From: Clostridium akagii DSM 12554 | Lineage (GTDB): Bacteria > Bacillota > Clostridia > Clostridiales > Clostridiaceae | Assembly: GCF_000686725.1 (NCBI RefSeq) | Contig: NZ_JMLK01000007.1 | Span: 309,470-373,469 of the forward strand | Length of the DNA: 64,000 bases | Reading direction: 5' to 3' | Part shown: positions 44,190 to 52,521 of the stretch, piece by piece | Layout: the number at the start of each line of letters is the position of its first letter | How positions within the stretch are numbered: the first letter of the stretch is position 1 | Notes under the pieces: model-generated | Database searches by the model: none | What the model was told of the DNA's origin: nothing | Seen by the model: only the letters and a program-made list of their open reading frames with translations | Translations under genes and position numbers: made by a program

Positions 44190-45613
44190 GTGAATTAAGT
44201 GTATTGAGTATATTGAGAGAAGATGAAAAAGTAGAAGGTGCATTTTTCAATATTGATGGATACTATTTTTATAGGTTAAATGGTATCCATGAATATCGTG
44301 TTATGGAACACGATATTCATGTTAATTTAGGAAATAAGCAATTATATTTATATAAAGATGTGATTAGTATTTTAAGAGATATAGATCAATCTCCGGTATA
44401 CACGAATGTTGATCCTAATAAAAAAGAAGATGAACAAGATGTGTATATAAAATGGCTTACAGATTCTCCAAAGGGAGAGTATGAGTACATTAGAGATTTT
44501 GAATCAAAAATTTATAAAAAAGATGAAATTCTCTTTCATGATTTTATGAAAGAATATATTGAAATATGTAAATTTAAAGATGCAAATATAGATTGTAGCA
44601 TTGTTTTTATAGGATATACTTTAATAGATAATAATTTTGAGATAAAAATTAAGGCATTCAATTATAAAATATTAAATAATATAAGTAAAAAAATAGCTCA
44701 GCAATTTTCTAAACATAAATTTATTGTTAAAAGTGACAATTTAAATTGGTTAAGACTTGATGAATTTATTGTTGAAGATAATGCTGAAATTACTAGTCCT
44801 AACGGTAATAAATTATTAATTAATACATTAAAACCGTCTATGGGGAAAATTTTTGAGTATTTATTCAAAAAAATTGATAAAGAAGGATATATTGATCTTA
44901 AGATTGATGAAAAGAAAGATAAAAAAGAAGAAGCAATTTTAAAAAATTTGATAAATAACAAAAAACAACTATATGGTTTGTTAAAACCATACTTGAAACT
45001 TTTTATTAATAACCAATTTATGTATTTACACGATGAAACGGCTCTAGATTTAAAAGATGAAAAAAATAATAGAATATTTAGTTTTTCACCTAGATTAATG
45101 CAATATTATCAAAAGCAATGGTTTGAAGATTTTATTGGTGAAATTTTAATGATAATAAAAGATAAATATAAAGGGTTTAGTATAAAATCTACCATGAGGA
45201 ATAAGATATTTAATTTTTATAAAGATGGTGATAATAGTCACAATATAGAAATTGATTGGATTATAGATGTTGAGAAAGGTGGAGTAAATAGAACCATTGG
45301 TATAGAATGTAAAAAGACATTGAAAAAAAACTATAATAAAGCAACAAGAGATAAAGTATATACTAAGATAGTTGAAAGTGGTAAGGCTATTGTTGATGGA
45401 TATTTAATAGTTGGATATTTTAAGGAAGCTGGCTTTCTTGGTGACATGATTTTATCTTCTCAAGATGAATATAAACCTTCAATAATTTTTAATGAAGATG
45501 AATATTCAGATGAAGATGTTTTTATACAATACTTGTCTATTTGTGATACCGATATTAAGGATATACAAAATAAAATAATTAAGTGTATTGAAATAATTTA
45601 TAAAAATAGCTAA
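44186..45613 (+). CDS. PD-(D/E)XK nuclease of putative defence operon
   Basis: This 475-residue protein carries a C-terminal nuclease core of restriction type: Asp357 in EIDWIIDVEKGG, then Glu374-Cys-Lys376 in IGIECKKT, with supporting KLKP-like helices before it. The N-terminal 300 residues are unrecognised and may bind DNA or partners. Its start overlaps the ATPase stop (ATGA), so the two are made together. It is the likely effector of the four-gene system. Confidence 0.8.
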   Translation: MSELSVLSILREDEKVEGAFFNIDGYYFYRLNGIHEYRVMEHDIHVNLGNKQLYLYKDVISILRDIDQSPVYTNVDPNKKEDEQDVYIKWLTDSPKGEYEYIRDFESKIYKKDEILFHDFMKEYIEICKFKDANIDCSIVFIGYTLIDNNFEIKIKAFNYKILNNISKKIAQQFSKHKFIVKSDNLNWLRLDEFIVEDNAEITSPNGNKLLINTLKPSMGKIFEYLFKKIDKEGYIDLKIDEKKDKKEEAILKNLINNKKQLYGLLKPYLKLFINNQFMYLHDETALDLKDEKNNRIFSFSPRLMQYYQKQWFEDFIGEILMIIKDKYKGFSIKSTMRNKIFNFYKDGDNSHNIEIDWIIDVEKGGVNRTIGIECKKTLKKNYNKATRDKVYTKIVESGKAIVDGYLIVGYFKEAGFLGDMILSSQDEYKPSIIFNEDEYSDEDVFIQYLSICDTDIKDIQNKIIKCIEIIYKNS

Positions 45614-45629
45614 AATAACCAAGTTAACT

Positions 45630-45850
45630 ATCTTAATCTTTAAAATGAAGTTTAGATTAAATATTATATGAAGATAAATAGTACAAGCAAAGTGCGTACT
45701 AGGAGAAAAGAATAATATAATAAACAATAGCGTAAAAGTCTTTGATAAAGAATTATAAAAAACCTGATATTTACAAATTAATTAAAGACCGATATATAAC
45801 AGGTGTCTTGTTAATAGAAAATAAGAGGAGATTTTTTGGAGCTTATTAAT
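45630..45850 (+). pseudogene. Decayed Tn7-like end and tnsA 5' fragment
   Basis: The stretch aligns along its length with 31910-32150. TTTAAAATGAAGTTTAGAT corresponds to the last TnsB-type repeat. AGTAC...GTACT corresponds to the palindrome. AATATAATAAACAATAGCGTAAAA corresponds to the leader, and the frame KKPDIYKLIKDRYITGVL corresponds to TnsA RKIDIDKLIKEGRGTGVG. It is a remnant of another Tn7-like element inside the present cargo. The rest of the gap 45851-45946 holds nothing I can identify. Confidence 0.7.
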
Positions 45851-45946
45851 TAAATTGTTAGATTGGGGTGGATTACTGACAATAAATTAGATAGTACAGA
45901 TGGCACTAAGTAATGTGTTATTAAGTTTAACGGGGGAGGTGATGTA

Positions 45947-46552
45947 ATGATTCCAGCTTTATCATTATTGGAATTAGATACAAAGATTAATGAAATATAT
46001 GATTTTGGAGAAAGAAGAATAGTTGGTATAATATTTGCTAGATATAATATTTCTTTAGTAAAAAATGTAATAGATGAATGTTATCAATATTGGAATCGTA
46101 ATTCAGAAAAAGGATTTGATATTTTATGGCCAGGGTATGGTGAATACCTTCCAATAGATATGGAATCAGATGATAAGAAAATTTTAGAATTTTCAGGAAA
46201 CATAAATCGTGTGTATTTTGATCTTGATAAATTTATAAGTAGTAAGAAAGAAATGAATTTAATGAAAAAAGTTACATATCATGATAAGTTTGAACTTCTA
46301 TTAGCAAACTATCATGATGGACATATTTACTATAATGAAAACATTCGTATAGATCTTGAAAAAAATTTGGATAATCACTATGCAAGTATAAGGACAATTA
46401 TGGAATTTATCACAGAAGAATCTAGATCAAGGTCTGATGTTGGTTCTTTACGTAGAAAAATGATAAAAGAAGATGCAATAAAAGAAATTAAAGGTATAAA
46501 ATTTAGTAAGATTATATCAACAACAAATAAGATTATCTCTTATTTAAAATAA
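45947..46552 (+). CDS. Orphan cargo gene, unknown function
   Basis: The 201-residue protein follows an excellent site (GGGGGAGGTGATGTA). Distinct segments are RRIVGIIFARYNISLVKNVIDECYQYWNRNSEKGFDILWPGYGEYLP and VYFDLDKFISSKKEMN. It has no membrane helix or motif I can assign. It sits between a decayed transposon end and the active element's far end. Such positions usually carry defence or accessory genes. Identity is unknown. Confidence 0.7.
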   Translation: MIPALSLLELDTKINEIYDFGERRIVGIIFARYNISLVKNVIDECYQYWNRNSEKGFDILWPGYGEYLPIDMESDDKKILEFSGNINRVYFDLDKFISSKKEMNLMKKVTYHDKFELLLANYHDGHIYYNENIRIDLEKNLDNHYASIRTIMEFITEESRSRSDVGSLRRKMIKEDAIKEIKGIKFSKIISTTNKIISYLK

Positions 46553-46649
46553 AAAGATACTTAAATTTTGATTAAACAATAGTATTCTTATTATTATTAT
46601 AATAACATGATTTATTAATAATTAAATATTAGATTTTAAAGGATATTTT

Positions 46650-46795
46650 GATCAAACTTTATTACAAAAATTCATTGTAAAATACTTAATAAAGTTCTGG
46701 TTTTAATCAAACTTTGTTTAAAAATTAATTTTAGATTTAACGATTTTAAGGCATTTGTTAAAGACGTTTTGATCAAACTTTATTATAAACCAACA
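46650..46795 (-). repeat. Far transposon end with three spaced TnsB-type sites
   Basis: ATCAAACTTTATTA-type motifs start at about 46650, 46706 and 46772, in inverse orientation to those near glmS. The last leads into TATAAACCAACA at 46795. Three separated sites match the left end layout of Tn7. Confidence 0.8.
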
Positions 46796-46797
46796 TT

Positions 46798-47038
46798 TGT
46801 TGTAGGTTTTAAATAAAGTTTAACCATTTGTAAAAAAGATGAATCAAAATTTTGCAATAGATACACTACTATACGTAATGAAGTATAGTAAAAATAATAG
46901 AATATTAAAAGTAAAGGCTATACATTCTTAAATAAAGAGTGTGTAGCCTTTGTTTTTGGGTGGTGATTAAATTAAATGGTAAAGAGAAAAGAAATAGTAA
47001 TAGTAACAACATATATTGAAAAATTAGTTGATAAATAA
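46798..47038 (+). mobile_element. Remnant of a second Tn7-like element: end, leader and truncated tnsA
   Basis: TGTTGTAGGTTTTAAATAAAG at 46798 repeats the glmS-proximal terminus of the intact element only two bases after its far end. ACTATAC...GTATAGT (46868-46889), a terminator hairpin AAAGGCTATAC...GTGTAGCCTTT (about 46914-46957) and GGTGGTGATTAA follow. Then a 20-codon frame MVKRKEIVIVTTYIEKLVDK (46976-47038) occupies the tnsA start position. The rest of the tns genes are gone. Confidence 0.75.
46813..46981 (+). repeat. Direct repeat copy A
   Basis: This stretch is almost identical to 49212-49384 (copy B). The clearest differences are a six-base insertion in B (extra AATATT) and a few point changes. 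Both are Tn7-like end leaders. Confidence 0.85.
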
Positions 47039-47087
47039 AAATATGAATCTATGATTTTTTTTAGCAGCCCCAAATTAGTAATAAGAA

Positions 47088-47155
47088 TTGACTGGAATAT
47101 TCATGCATGTTATAATATGAATGAATAATTTTTAATTCATTCATATAATAACATG
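47088..47155 (+). promoter_or_regulatory. Promoter with TetR-type operator
   Basis: TTGACT (47088) and TATAAT (47111) are 17 bases apart. A 21-bp inverted repeat with one mismatch (47106-47126 and 47135-47155, core ATGAATGAAT / ATTCATTCAT) overlaps the -10 and start region. It precedes a dead reductase gene and a tetR gene, so it is probably the TetR autoregulatory operator. Confidence 0.65.
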
Positions 47156-47175
47156 TGATATGATGCATTAAAGAA

Positions 47176-47645
47176 AAAACAACTGCATTTAATAGGGAGT
47201 GCACGGAAGAAAGCAGCCTATCAGGCAATTAAGGAATTCGAAAAAAACTTGAAGCAATATAGTGAAATCCAATTTGAGTACGTTTTCTTAAGTGAGTATC
47301 GCCTGGAGTTTTACAATGGCTGTAAGCTATGCTTCGATATAGGACAAGAATTTTGTCCTATAAAAGATGATAGGGGACGTACTGGTTGAGAAGATGGAGC
47401 ATTAGGACGGCATCATCTTTGCTACCACGAGTTAAGCATTTCAGGTTTCAGCGCGCATGAAGAACATTTTGGACCTGGTTACCTATATATTCCACAGGCC
47501 AAGATTCTTTGGCAAGATCTTTACAGCCATTGTTACCCGGAGCATTTTTGGAGAAAATGCTATTCGTAAATATCTTGAAAGTACGGTGACGAACTTTGGA
47601 TTTAATGTGATAAAGGTTGTTGTTTATCGATGTTGGAAACAATGA
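47176..47645 (+). pseudogene. NADPH-dependent FMN reductase (flavodoxin-like) pseudogene
   Basis: Translation gives flavodoxin-family pieces: KKKQLHLIGSARKKAAYQAI, then YRLEFYNGCKLCFDIGQEFCPIKDDRG, then, after a TGA at about 47388 and further in-frame stops, VEKMEH, DGIIFAT, ILDLVTYIFHRPRFFGKIFTAIV and AIRKYLESTVTNFGFNV. There is no usable start codon and several stops, so the gene is dead. The only open remnant is 47457-47645. Higher GC than neighbours suggests a different source. Confidence 0.75.
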
Positions 47646-47710
47646 TTGAACTTCAGCAGAAAAATTAAACATATATAAAGAGTTGTTTCAAATACAAGGA
47701 GGTAACTGAT

Positions 47711-48298
47711 TTGATCGATAAAAAAACGGATATTATGAATTGTGGAAGAGAACTGTTCAGTTCAAAGGGATTTAAAGACACAAATGTTTCTGAAATAACA
47801 AAAATGGCAGGTATTGCTACCGGTACGTTTTATAACTACTATCCTTCAAAAGATAAATTATTTATGGACATTTATTTGGAAGAAAACGTTAAACTGAAAA
47901 AAAACATCATGGAGTCCATGGATTTAGAGGCCGACCCCATAAATGTCATGAAGGAAATGATGTTTATGAATCTTAAAGGCATGAGAGCAAATCCCATATT
48001 AAAGGAGTGGTATAACAGAGAGGTTTTCAATAAAATAGAACAAATTTATCGTGAAGAAAACGGACTTGATTATGTTGATTTCCTATACGACAGCTTTATC
48101 GAGATAGTAAAAAAGTGGCAGATTGAAGGAAAAATCAGAAACGATATCGATGCTGAGATGATTATGGCAATTTTTTCTGCTTTAACCAATATTGATACGC
48201 ACAAGGAAGAGGTGGGGTTTCAATATTTCCCACACGTTTTAGATTACTTAGCGGAATTTACTATGAAAGGCTTGATGGATTGCTATAAGAATAAATAA
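47711..48298 (+). CDS. TetR-family transcriptional regulator
   Basis: The 195-residue protein has an N-terminal HTH (GRELFSSKGFKDTNVSEITKMAGIATGTFYNYYPSKDKLF, about 10-48) and a helical C-domain of the kind found in QacR-like regulators. The start is TTG after GGAGG. It follows a dead reductase gene and precedes an FMN-binding protein, so it once controlled a flavin-linked redox operon. A matching inverted repeat lies at 47106-47155. Confidence 0.9.
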   Translation: MIDKKTDIMNCGRELFSSKGFKDTNVSEITKMAGIATGTFYNYYPSKDKLFMDIYLEENVKLKKNIMESMDLEADPINVMKEMMFMNLKGMRANPILKEWYNREVFNKIEQIYREENGLDYVDFLYDSFIEIVKKWQIEGKIRNDIDAEMIMAIFSALTNIDTHKEEVGFQYFPHVLDYLAEFTMKGLMDCYKNK

Positions 48299-48680
48299 TC
48301 CGGTAAGGATGGAGAAGGCGGGGATGAATAAAGGGATCGAGCTCCTAAAATCTTTTCACGGAACCGAAGCAATTCTTATTGATATGAACTTAGTGGGTTA
48401 CGTTACACGAGGTCTAAAAGACTACTTTCAGACGACTGAATGTATAAGAATAAATGTATTAGATATTTAGAATGGAGGGTTTACCATGAAGATTCTAGTT
48501 ACTTAGTACTCAGCAACCAGCAACAATGAAGCTTCCGCTAACAGATCTGCATAGCGCTGATCTATTACCTGACCTTAAACCTGTTCGTAAAGATACATCG
48601 TCTTATGGAATAAATACGGTGGATATTAAAAAATCAACTAATACAATTGTGAAAATTGTGAGAGAAACAATTTTGAATTA
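48299..48680 (+). pseudogene. Degenerate coding remnants
   Basis: Two short frames look like fragments of lost genes. One begins MNKGIELLKSFHGTEAILID (48324-48470, 48 codons). The other begins MKLPLTDLHSADLLPDLKPV (48528 on) and ends before the FMN-binding gene. The second may continue an MKILVT start at 48486 that is cut by a TAG. I do not recognise the parent families. Confidence 0.4.
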
Positions 48681-48692
48681 GGAGTGGTTAAA

Positions 48693-49142
48693 ATGAAAAG
48701 TAAGGGTGAGATAAAAATGAAAAAAAGGGGGAAATACAAAATGTTAGGATGGATTATAGCTCTAGTAATTATTGTTTCTTTGGGTATAGGAGGAACAGTA
48801 GGCTTGTCGTATTTTTCCAAGGAACGTAGTGAAGCGAAAAATCTTCCTCTTAATGGGGTAAACTTCAGTAGACTAAATGATGGCACTTATATTGGGGAGT
48901 ATAAGGGTGGAATGTACAAATGGAGGGAAAATGAAGTTCGGATTAAAGTGTCTTCAGGTAAAGTTACTTATATTAAATTATTAAAAAATAAAGAGAATAA
49001 ACCGCCTGAATTCACAAATGAATTGTTCAATAGAGTAATTAAAGCACAGTCACTGCAAGTGGACACAATCAGCGGTGCGACTCTCACCTCTAAAGCCTAT
49101 CTCAAAGGAGTAGAAAATGCACTCAAGCAGGCTCAAAAATAG
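48693..49142 (+). CDS. Membrane-anchored FMN-binding domain protein
   Basis: The protein of about 149 residues has one N-terminal helix (MLGWIIALVIIVSLGIGGTVGL) and an extracellular FMN_bind domain with LNDGTYIGEYKGG and the flavinylation motif DTISGATLTSKAYLKGVENAL. The Thr in SGAT is normally joined to FMN by ApbE. It probably belongs to an extracytosolic electron-transfer chain. AGGAG lies before the ATG at 48693. It survives in a decaying transposon cargo block. Confidence 0.88.
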   Translation: MKSKGEIKMKKRGKYKMLGWIIALVIIVSLGIGGTVGLSYFSKERSEAKNLPLNGVNFSRLNDGTYIGEYKGGMYKWRENEVRIKVSSGKVTYIKLLKNKENKPPEFTNELFNRVIKAQSLQVDTISGATLTSKAYLKGVENALKQAQK

Positions 49143-49192
49143 TTCATGATGGAGTATATGTAACAATGCCTTAGACAGTCAAGTGTTATATG

Positions 49193-49384
49193 TTTTTGAT
49201 TAAACTTTGTTATAAAGTTTAACCATTTGTAAAAAAGATGAATCAAAATTTTGCAATAGATACACTACTATACGTAATGAAGTATAGTAAAAATAATAGA
49301 ATATTAATATTAAAAGTAAAGGCTATACATTCTTAAATAAAGGGTGTGTAGCCTTTGTTTTTTAGGTGGGATTAATTAAATGGC
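49193..49384 (+). mobile_element. Third Tn7-like end remnant fused to an old far end (copy B)
   Basis: TTTTTGATTAAACTTTGTTATA (from 49193) is an inverted TnsB-type site. It runs straight into ATAAAGTTTAACCATTTG (49212), a glmS-proximal leader nearly identical to 46813-46981. The junction lacks the CCAACA...TGTTGTAGG termini, so recombination or deletion removed them. ATGGCGGTTTTG...TGA (49381-49404) occupies the tnsA start position but stops at once. Confidence 0.7.
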
Positions 49385-49452
49385 GGTTTTGGCTCTGCCT
49401 TGACATTTGATAACTGTTGAGTTATAACTTTTAATTGAAGGAGATGTTAATA

Positions 49453-49794
49453 GTGGAAGAATTCATTGCACCTACAGAAACAGAAACAGAAATGAATAGA
49501 TCTAAAGATTTAGTACATTCTTTATATAATAGTATTTCACAATCAAAAAAAAATAATTTTGATGATATTAAAGAAGTATTATTAAAAGTTTATGTAAAGC
49601 TAGATTTATCTAATGAAAAAAATATTCCGTTGATAAATAGATTAGTTAACTATATATATTTTACAGCTTATACAGAAAAACTACATTTTTCATCTAATGA
49701 AGAGAATATTATAAAAGAGTTATCTGGAATAGGTAAATATGCTGGTTTAAATGGTGTATATCGTTCGGATTATGGAGATAAATCTCAATTTTAA
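49453..49794 (+). CDS. Enterocin A-type (class IIa) bacteriocin immunity protein
   Basis: The protein of about 113 residues matches the enterocin A immunity family. The pattern DLVHSLYNSISQSK, VLLKVYVKL, PLINRLVNYIYFTAYTEKL and GIGKYAGLNGVYRSDYGDKSQF follows the EntI sequence I recall, including its exact C-terminus. These four-helix cytosolic proteins protect cells from pediocin-like bacteriocins that use the mannose PTS. The start is GTG at 49453 after GGAG. The first 13 residues are extra. No bacteriocin or exporter gene is nearby, so it is an orphan immunity gene, probably acquired. Confidence 0.82.
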   Translation: MEEFIAPTETETEMNRSKDLVHSLYNSISQSKKNNFDDIKEVLLKVYVKLDLSNEKNIPLINRLVNYIYFTAYTEKLHFSSNEENIIKELSGIGKYAGLNGVYRSDYGDKSQF

Positions 49795-49854
49795 ATGAAC
49801 TAGGCGATAATGAAATATTAGCCTATAAAAATAAAATATAAAAAAGGAAGTAAA

Positions 49855-49888
49855 AAAACATCATAACTTATTGTTATGATGTTTTTTA
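49855..49888 (+). terminator. Terminator of immunity gene
   Basis: AAAACATCATAAC pairs with GTTATGATGTTTT around a five-base loop, followed by TT. Confidence 0.88.
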
Positions 49889-49982
49889 GGGTAAAAATAG
49901 ACAAATATCAACTTTCTCGTTTCAATACTAATGCTTAATTTTTGTATTTATGGAATTTTTAATGAAAATTAACATATTATAT

Positions 49983-49999
49983 GGTAATATAATATTACC
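49983..49999 (+). promoter_or_regulatory. Palindrome upstream of serine hydrolase
   Basis: GGTAATATAATATTACC is an 8-1-8 inverted repeat in an AT-rich promoter-like stretch about 110 bases before the hydrolase start. The gap 49889-50107 holds nothing else I can identify. Confidence 0.4.
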
Positions 50000-50107
50000 A
50001 ACAATCATATAGTATGGGTTTTAAATTCAAATATTTAAAACCTATATTAGTCACATATGATTTGTTATGGAAGAATGATTATTTATAAAAAAGAGGGGAT
50101 AATTAAA

Positions 50108-52354
50108 ATGAGGATGAAAAAACGGGTATTAACATTTGTGTTAATGATGGTGTTTTTGGCATCATCAACAATGACAGTTCTTGCTGAAAGTAGAACTTCA
50201 GGAGGTGCACTAGTAGCAAAATTTCCATCTGGTGACATTAAGACGGATTTTCCTACTACAACAGATATTCCCATCCAGACTATAGATGGATATAAAATGC
50301 AAGAACCAAGTATATCTTCACCACCGAATATTAAGAGCAATACTCAGGTTAAAAGCTTTTCAGATCCTGCTTATTCTGCCACTAAAGCAGTTGCAGATAA
50401 AAAAGCTTCAATTATTATGTCTTCTACTTCTTCTAAATGTACAAGCTTACAATATGCATTAATAGATAATGGAAAGATTGCGCTGTCCGGTAATGCAGGT
50501 TTATCTTCAGTAGAAAATAATACAGTACCAACAGCTGACACTATGTATGGTATAGGTTCAGTAAGCAAGATGTTTGTAACAACAGCGGTGATGACATTAG
50601 TAGACAAGGGGAAAATTAATTTGGATACCCCGGTTATACAATATATTAAAAATTTTAAAATGGTAGATGACAGATACAAAAAAATAACAGTTAGAATGCT
50701 CCTAAATCATTCATCAGGATTAATGGGTTCCAGTTTTTCAAATGCAATGCTTTTCGGAGATAATGATAAATATGCCCATGATACTTTTTTAGCTAAATTA
50801 AGAACACAACGCCTAAAGGCAGAACCGGGTGCGTATTCAGTATATTGCAACGATGGTTTTACCCTTGCTGAAATTCTAGTGGAGCGTGTTACAGGATTTA
50901 GTTTTACAACCTATATAACTAATACAATCCTAAATCCTCTGAAAATGGATGATACCAAAACACCGGCGAGTATATTTGATAGGGGAAGACTAGCTAAGAC
51001 ATATACAGGTGCAGTTTCTGGCCCATTACCAACTGAAAATGTGATTGCATTTGGTGCCGGCGGGATTTATTCAAGTGCTGAAGAATTATGTAAATTTGCA
51101 ACAACTTTCACTAATAATTCTAATGGAATAATTTCAAAGCAATCCATGAATAAGATGGAGAACAAGGAATATTTAAGAGGTATTTGGCCAAAGGATACAG
51201 ATACAGATAGTATATTAGGCTATGGATTAGGCTGGGATGATGTAAATACTTATCCTTTTAATCAATATAATATAAAAGCATTGTCAAAAGGTGGAGATAC
51301 GAATTTTTATCACAGCAATTTGATAGTTTTACCGGAACAAAATATGGCTGTGGCAGTAGTAAGTTCTGGATCATCAAGTACCTATGATCAGGTAATGGGT
51401 CAGGAAATACTTCTTGCTGCATTAAAAGAAAAAGGTGTAATAAGTGTAATCAAACCGTATAAGACTTTTCCTATAGCTGAAAAAACAGCTGTTCCAGCGG
51501 AAATGAAAAAATATGAAGGTTTATATTTGTCTTCTTCAGGATTTATGGATGCCAAACTTGATGAGTCAGGTACATTAAGTTTATCATATCCTAATATGCC
51601 GCAGTATGGTACACTAACCTGTTATTATACCAAGGATGGAACATTTATGTCTGATGATAGAACTCAAAGATATAAGTTCGTAGAAGAAACAAATGGAAAA
51701 ACATACCTTGAACAGGGTATTTATTCAAATCTGTCTCCTTTAGGGCAAATCGCGCTGGATCAGTACATTGCACAAAAGGAAAATGTAAATACATTAACGG
51801 AGAATGTTTCTAAAGTCTGGACCAAAAGAGATGGAAAGAAATACTACCCGTTAAACGAAAAGTATTCTTCTATAGTATATCTTTCATGTCCAATTCAACA
51901 AGTTGGTTTTTCAAAAGGATTTGAAGGATATTTAGGTATTGATAAGATTGTAGATAAAAATACCGCTGCGGCTGTATTGGACGGACCAGGTTTAATGTCA
52001 CGTGATCAAAACGACATTAATTTTTATAGAAAGGGCGGGTTTGAATACTTAAGTGTAGCTGGCAGGCTTTACGTAGAAGAAACTGCAATTGAAACTCTTT
52101 CAGCAGAAAATCAATTCACATGTACAATTGACAAAGATGGATATGCAAAATGGTACAAGATTGGCAGTGAATCAGCTGATAGGAAAATCACTGTAGATAT
52201 ACCAAAGAATGCAGCATTTGTAGTTTACGACAGCAATGGAAAGTTGGTGAATGATTCTACGATTACAGGTGTTAACAAAACTATATTGCCTAAAGATGGG
52301 ACAATCGTATTTTTAGGTGATGCTCACGCTGAGTTTAAGATTCAATATAATTAA
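50108..52354 (+). CDS. Secreted class C beta-lactamase-fold serine hydrolase
   Basis: The protein of about 748 residues has a signal peptide (KKRVLTFVLMMVFLASSTMTVLAE) and a beta-lactamase domain with Ser151-x-x-Lys154 (SVSK), Tyr-Cys-Asn (YSVYCNDGFT) and KGGDTNFYHS as the third motif. A C-terminal region of about 280 residues (from EMKKYEGLY) is typical of DUF3471-like tails of peptidase/esterase members. It is more likely a D-alanyl-peptidase or esterase than a drug-destroying lactamase. The ATG at 50108 follows GAGGGG. Confidence 0.85.
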   Translation: MRMKKRVLTFVLMMVFLASSTMTVLAESRTSGGALVAKFPSGDIKTDFPTTTDIPIQTIDGYKMQEPSISSPPNIKSNTQVKSFSDPAYSATKAVADKKASIIMSSTSSKCTSLQYALIDNGKIALSGNAGLSSVENNTVPTADTMYGIGSVSKMFVTTAVMTLVDKGKINLDTPVIQYIKNFKMVDDRYKKITVRMLLNHSSGLMGSSFSNAMLFGDNDKYAHDTFLAKLRTQRLKAEPGAYSVYCNDGFTLAEILVERVTGFSFTTYITNTILNPLKMDDTKTPASIFDRGRLAKTYTGAVSGPLPTENVIAFGAGGIYSSAEELCKFATTFTNNSNGIISKQSMNKMENKEYLRGIWPKDTDTDSILGYGLGWDDVNTYPFNQYNIKALSKGGDTNFYHSNLIVLPEQNMAVAVVSSGSSSTYDQVMGQEILLAALKEKGVISVIKPYKTFPIAEKTAVPAEMKKYEGLYLSSSGFMDAKLDESGTLSLSYPNMPQYGTLTCYYTKDGTFMSDDRTQRYKFVEETNGKTYLEQGIYSNLSPLGQIALDQYIAQKENVNTLTENVSKVWTKRDGKKYYPLNEKYSSIVYLSCPIQQVGFSKGFEGYLGIDKIVDKNTAAAVLDGPGLMSRDQNDINFYRKGGFEYLSVAGRLYVEETAIETLSAENQFTCTIDKDGYAKWYKIGSESADRKITVDIPKNAAFVVYDSNGKLVNDSTITGVNKTILPKDGTIVFLGDAHAEFKIQYN

Positions 52355-52444
52355 CAGAACAGCTCTCAGCATTGATTCATCTGCAGTTTAATTTATATAG
52401 AGTCAAGTAGCACTAGTTATGCTTAAAACTAATGATCTTTATTC

Positions 52445-52475
52445 CAAAGCTACACAATTTTGTAGCTTTAGAATA
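52445..52475 (+). terminator. Hairpin after serine hydrolase
   Basis: AAAGCTACA pairs with TGTAGCTTT around a seven-base loop. The T run is weak. Confidence 0.55.
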
Positions 52476-52521
52476 AGGTTTGATTGAAATATTCATGATT
52501 TAAAATATAGGAGATATTTTT

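Larger units (their letters stand above)
31842..46795 (+). mobile_element. Tn7-like transposon at attTn7
   Basis: The element starts 22 bases after glmS with TGTTGTAGGTTTTGAATAAAG. It ends with a matching inverted terminus whose reverse complement is TGTTGGTTTATAATAAAG. It encodes tnsA, B, C, D and E in Tn7 order with tnsA nearest glmS, as in Tn7. Cargo is a four-gene methylase/ATPase/nuclease operon and one orphan gene. Flanking five-base duplications are not identical (ATTTT versus TTTGT/ATTTG), probably because the far end abuts an older element end. Confidence 0.88.
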
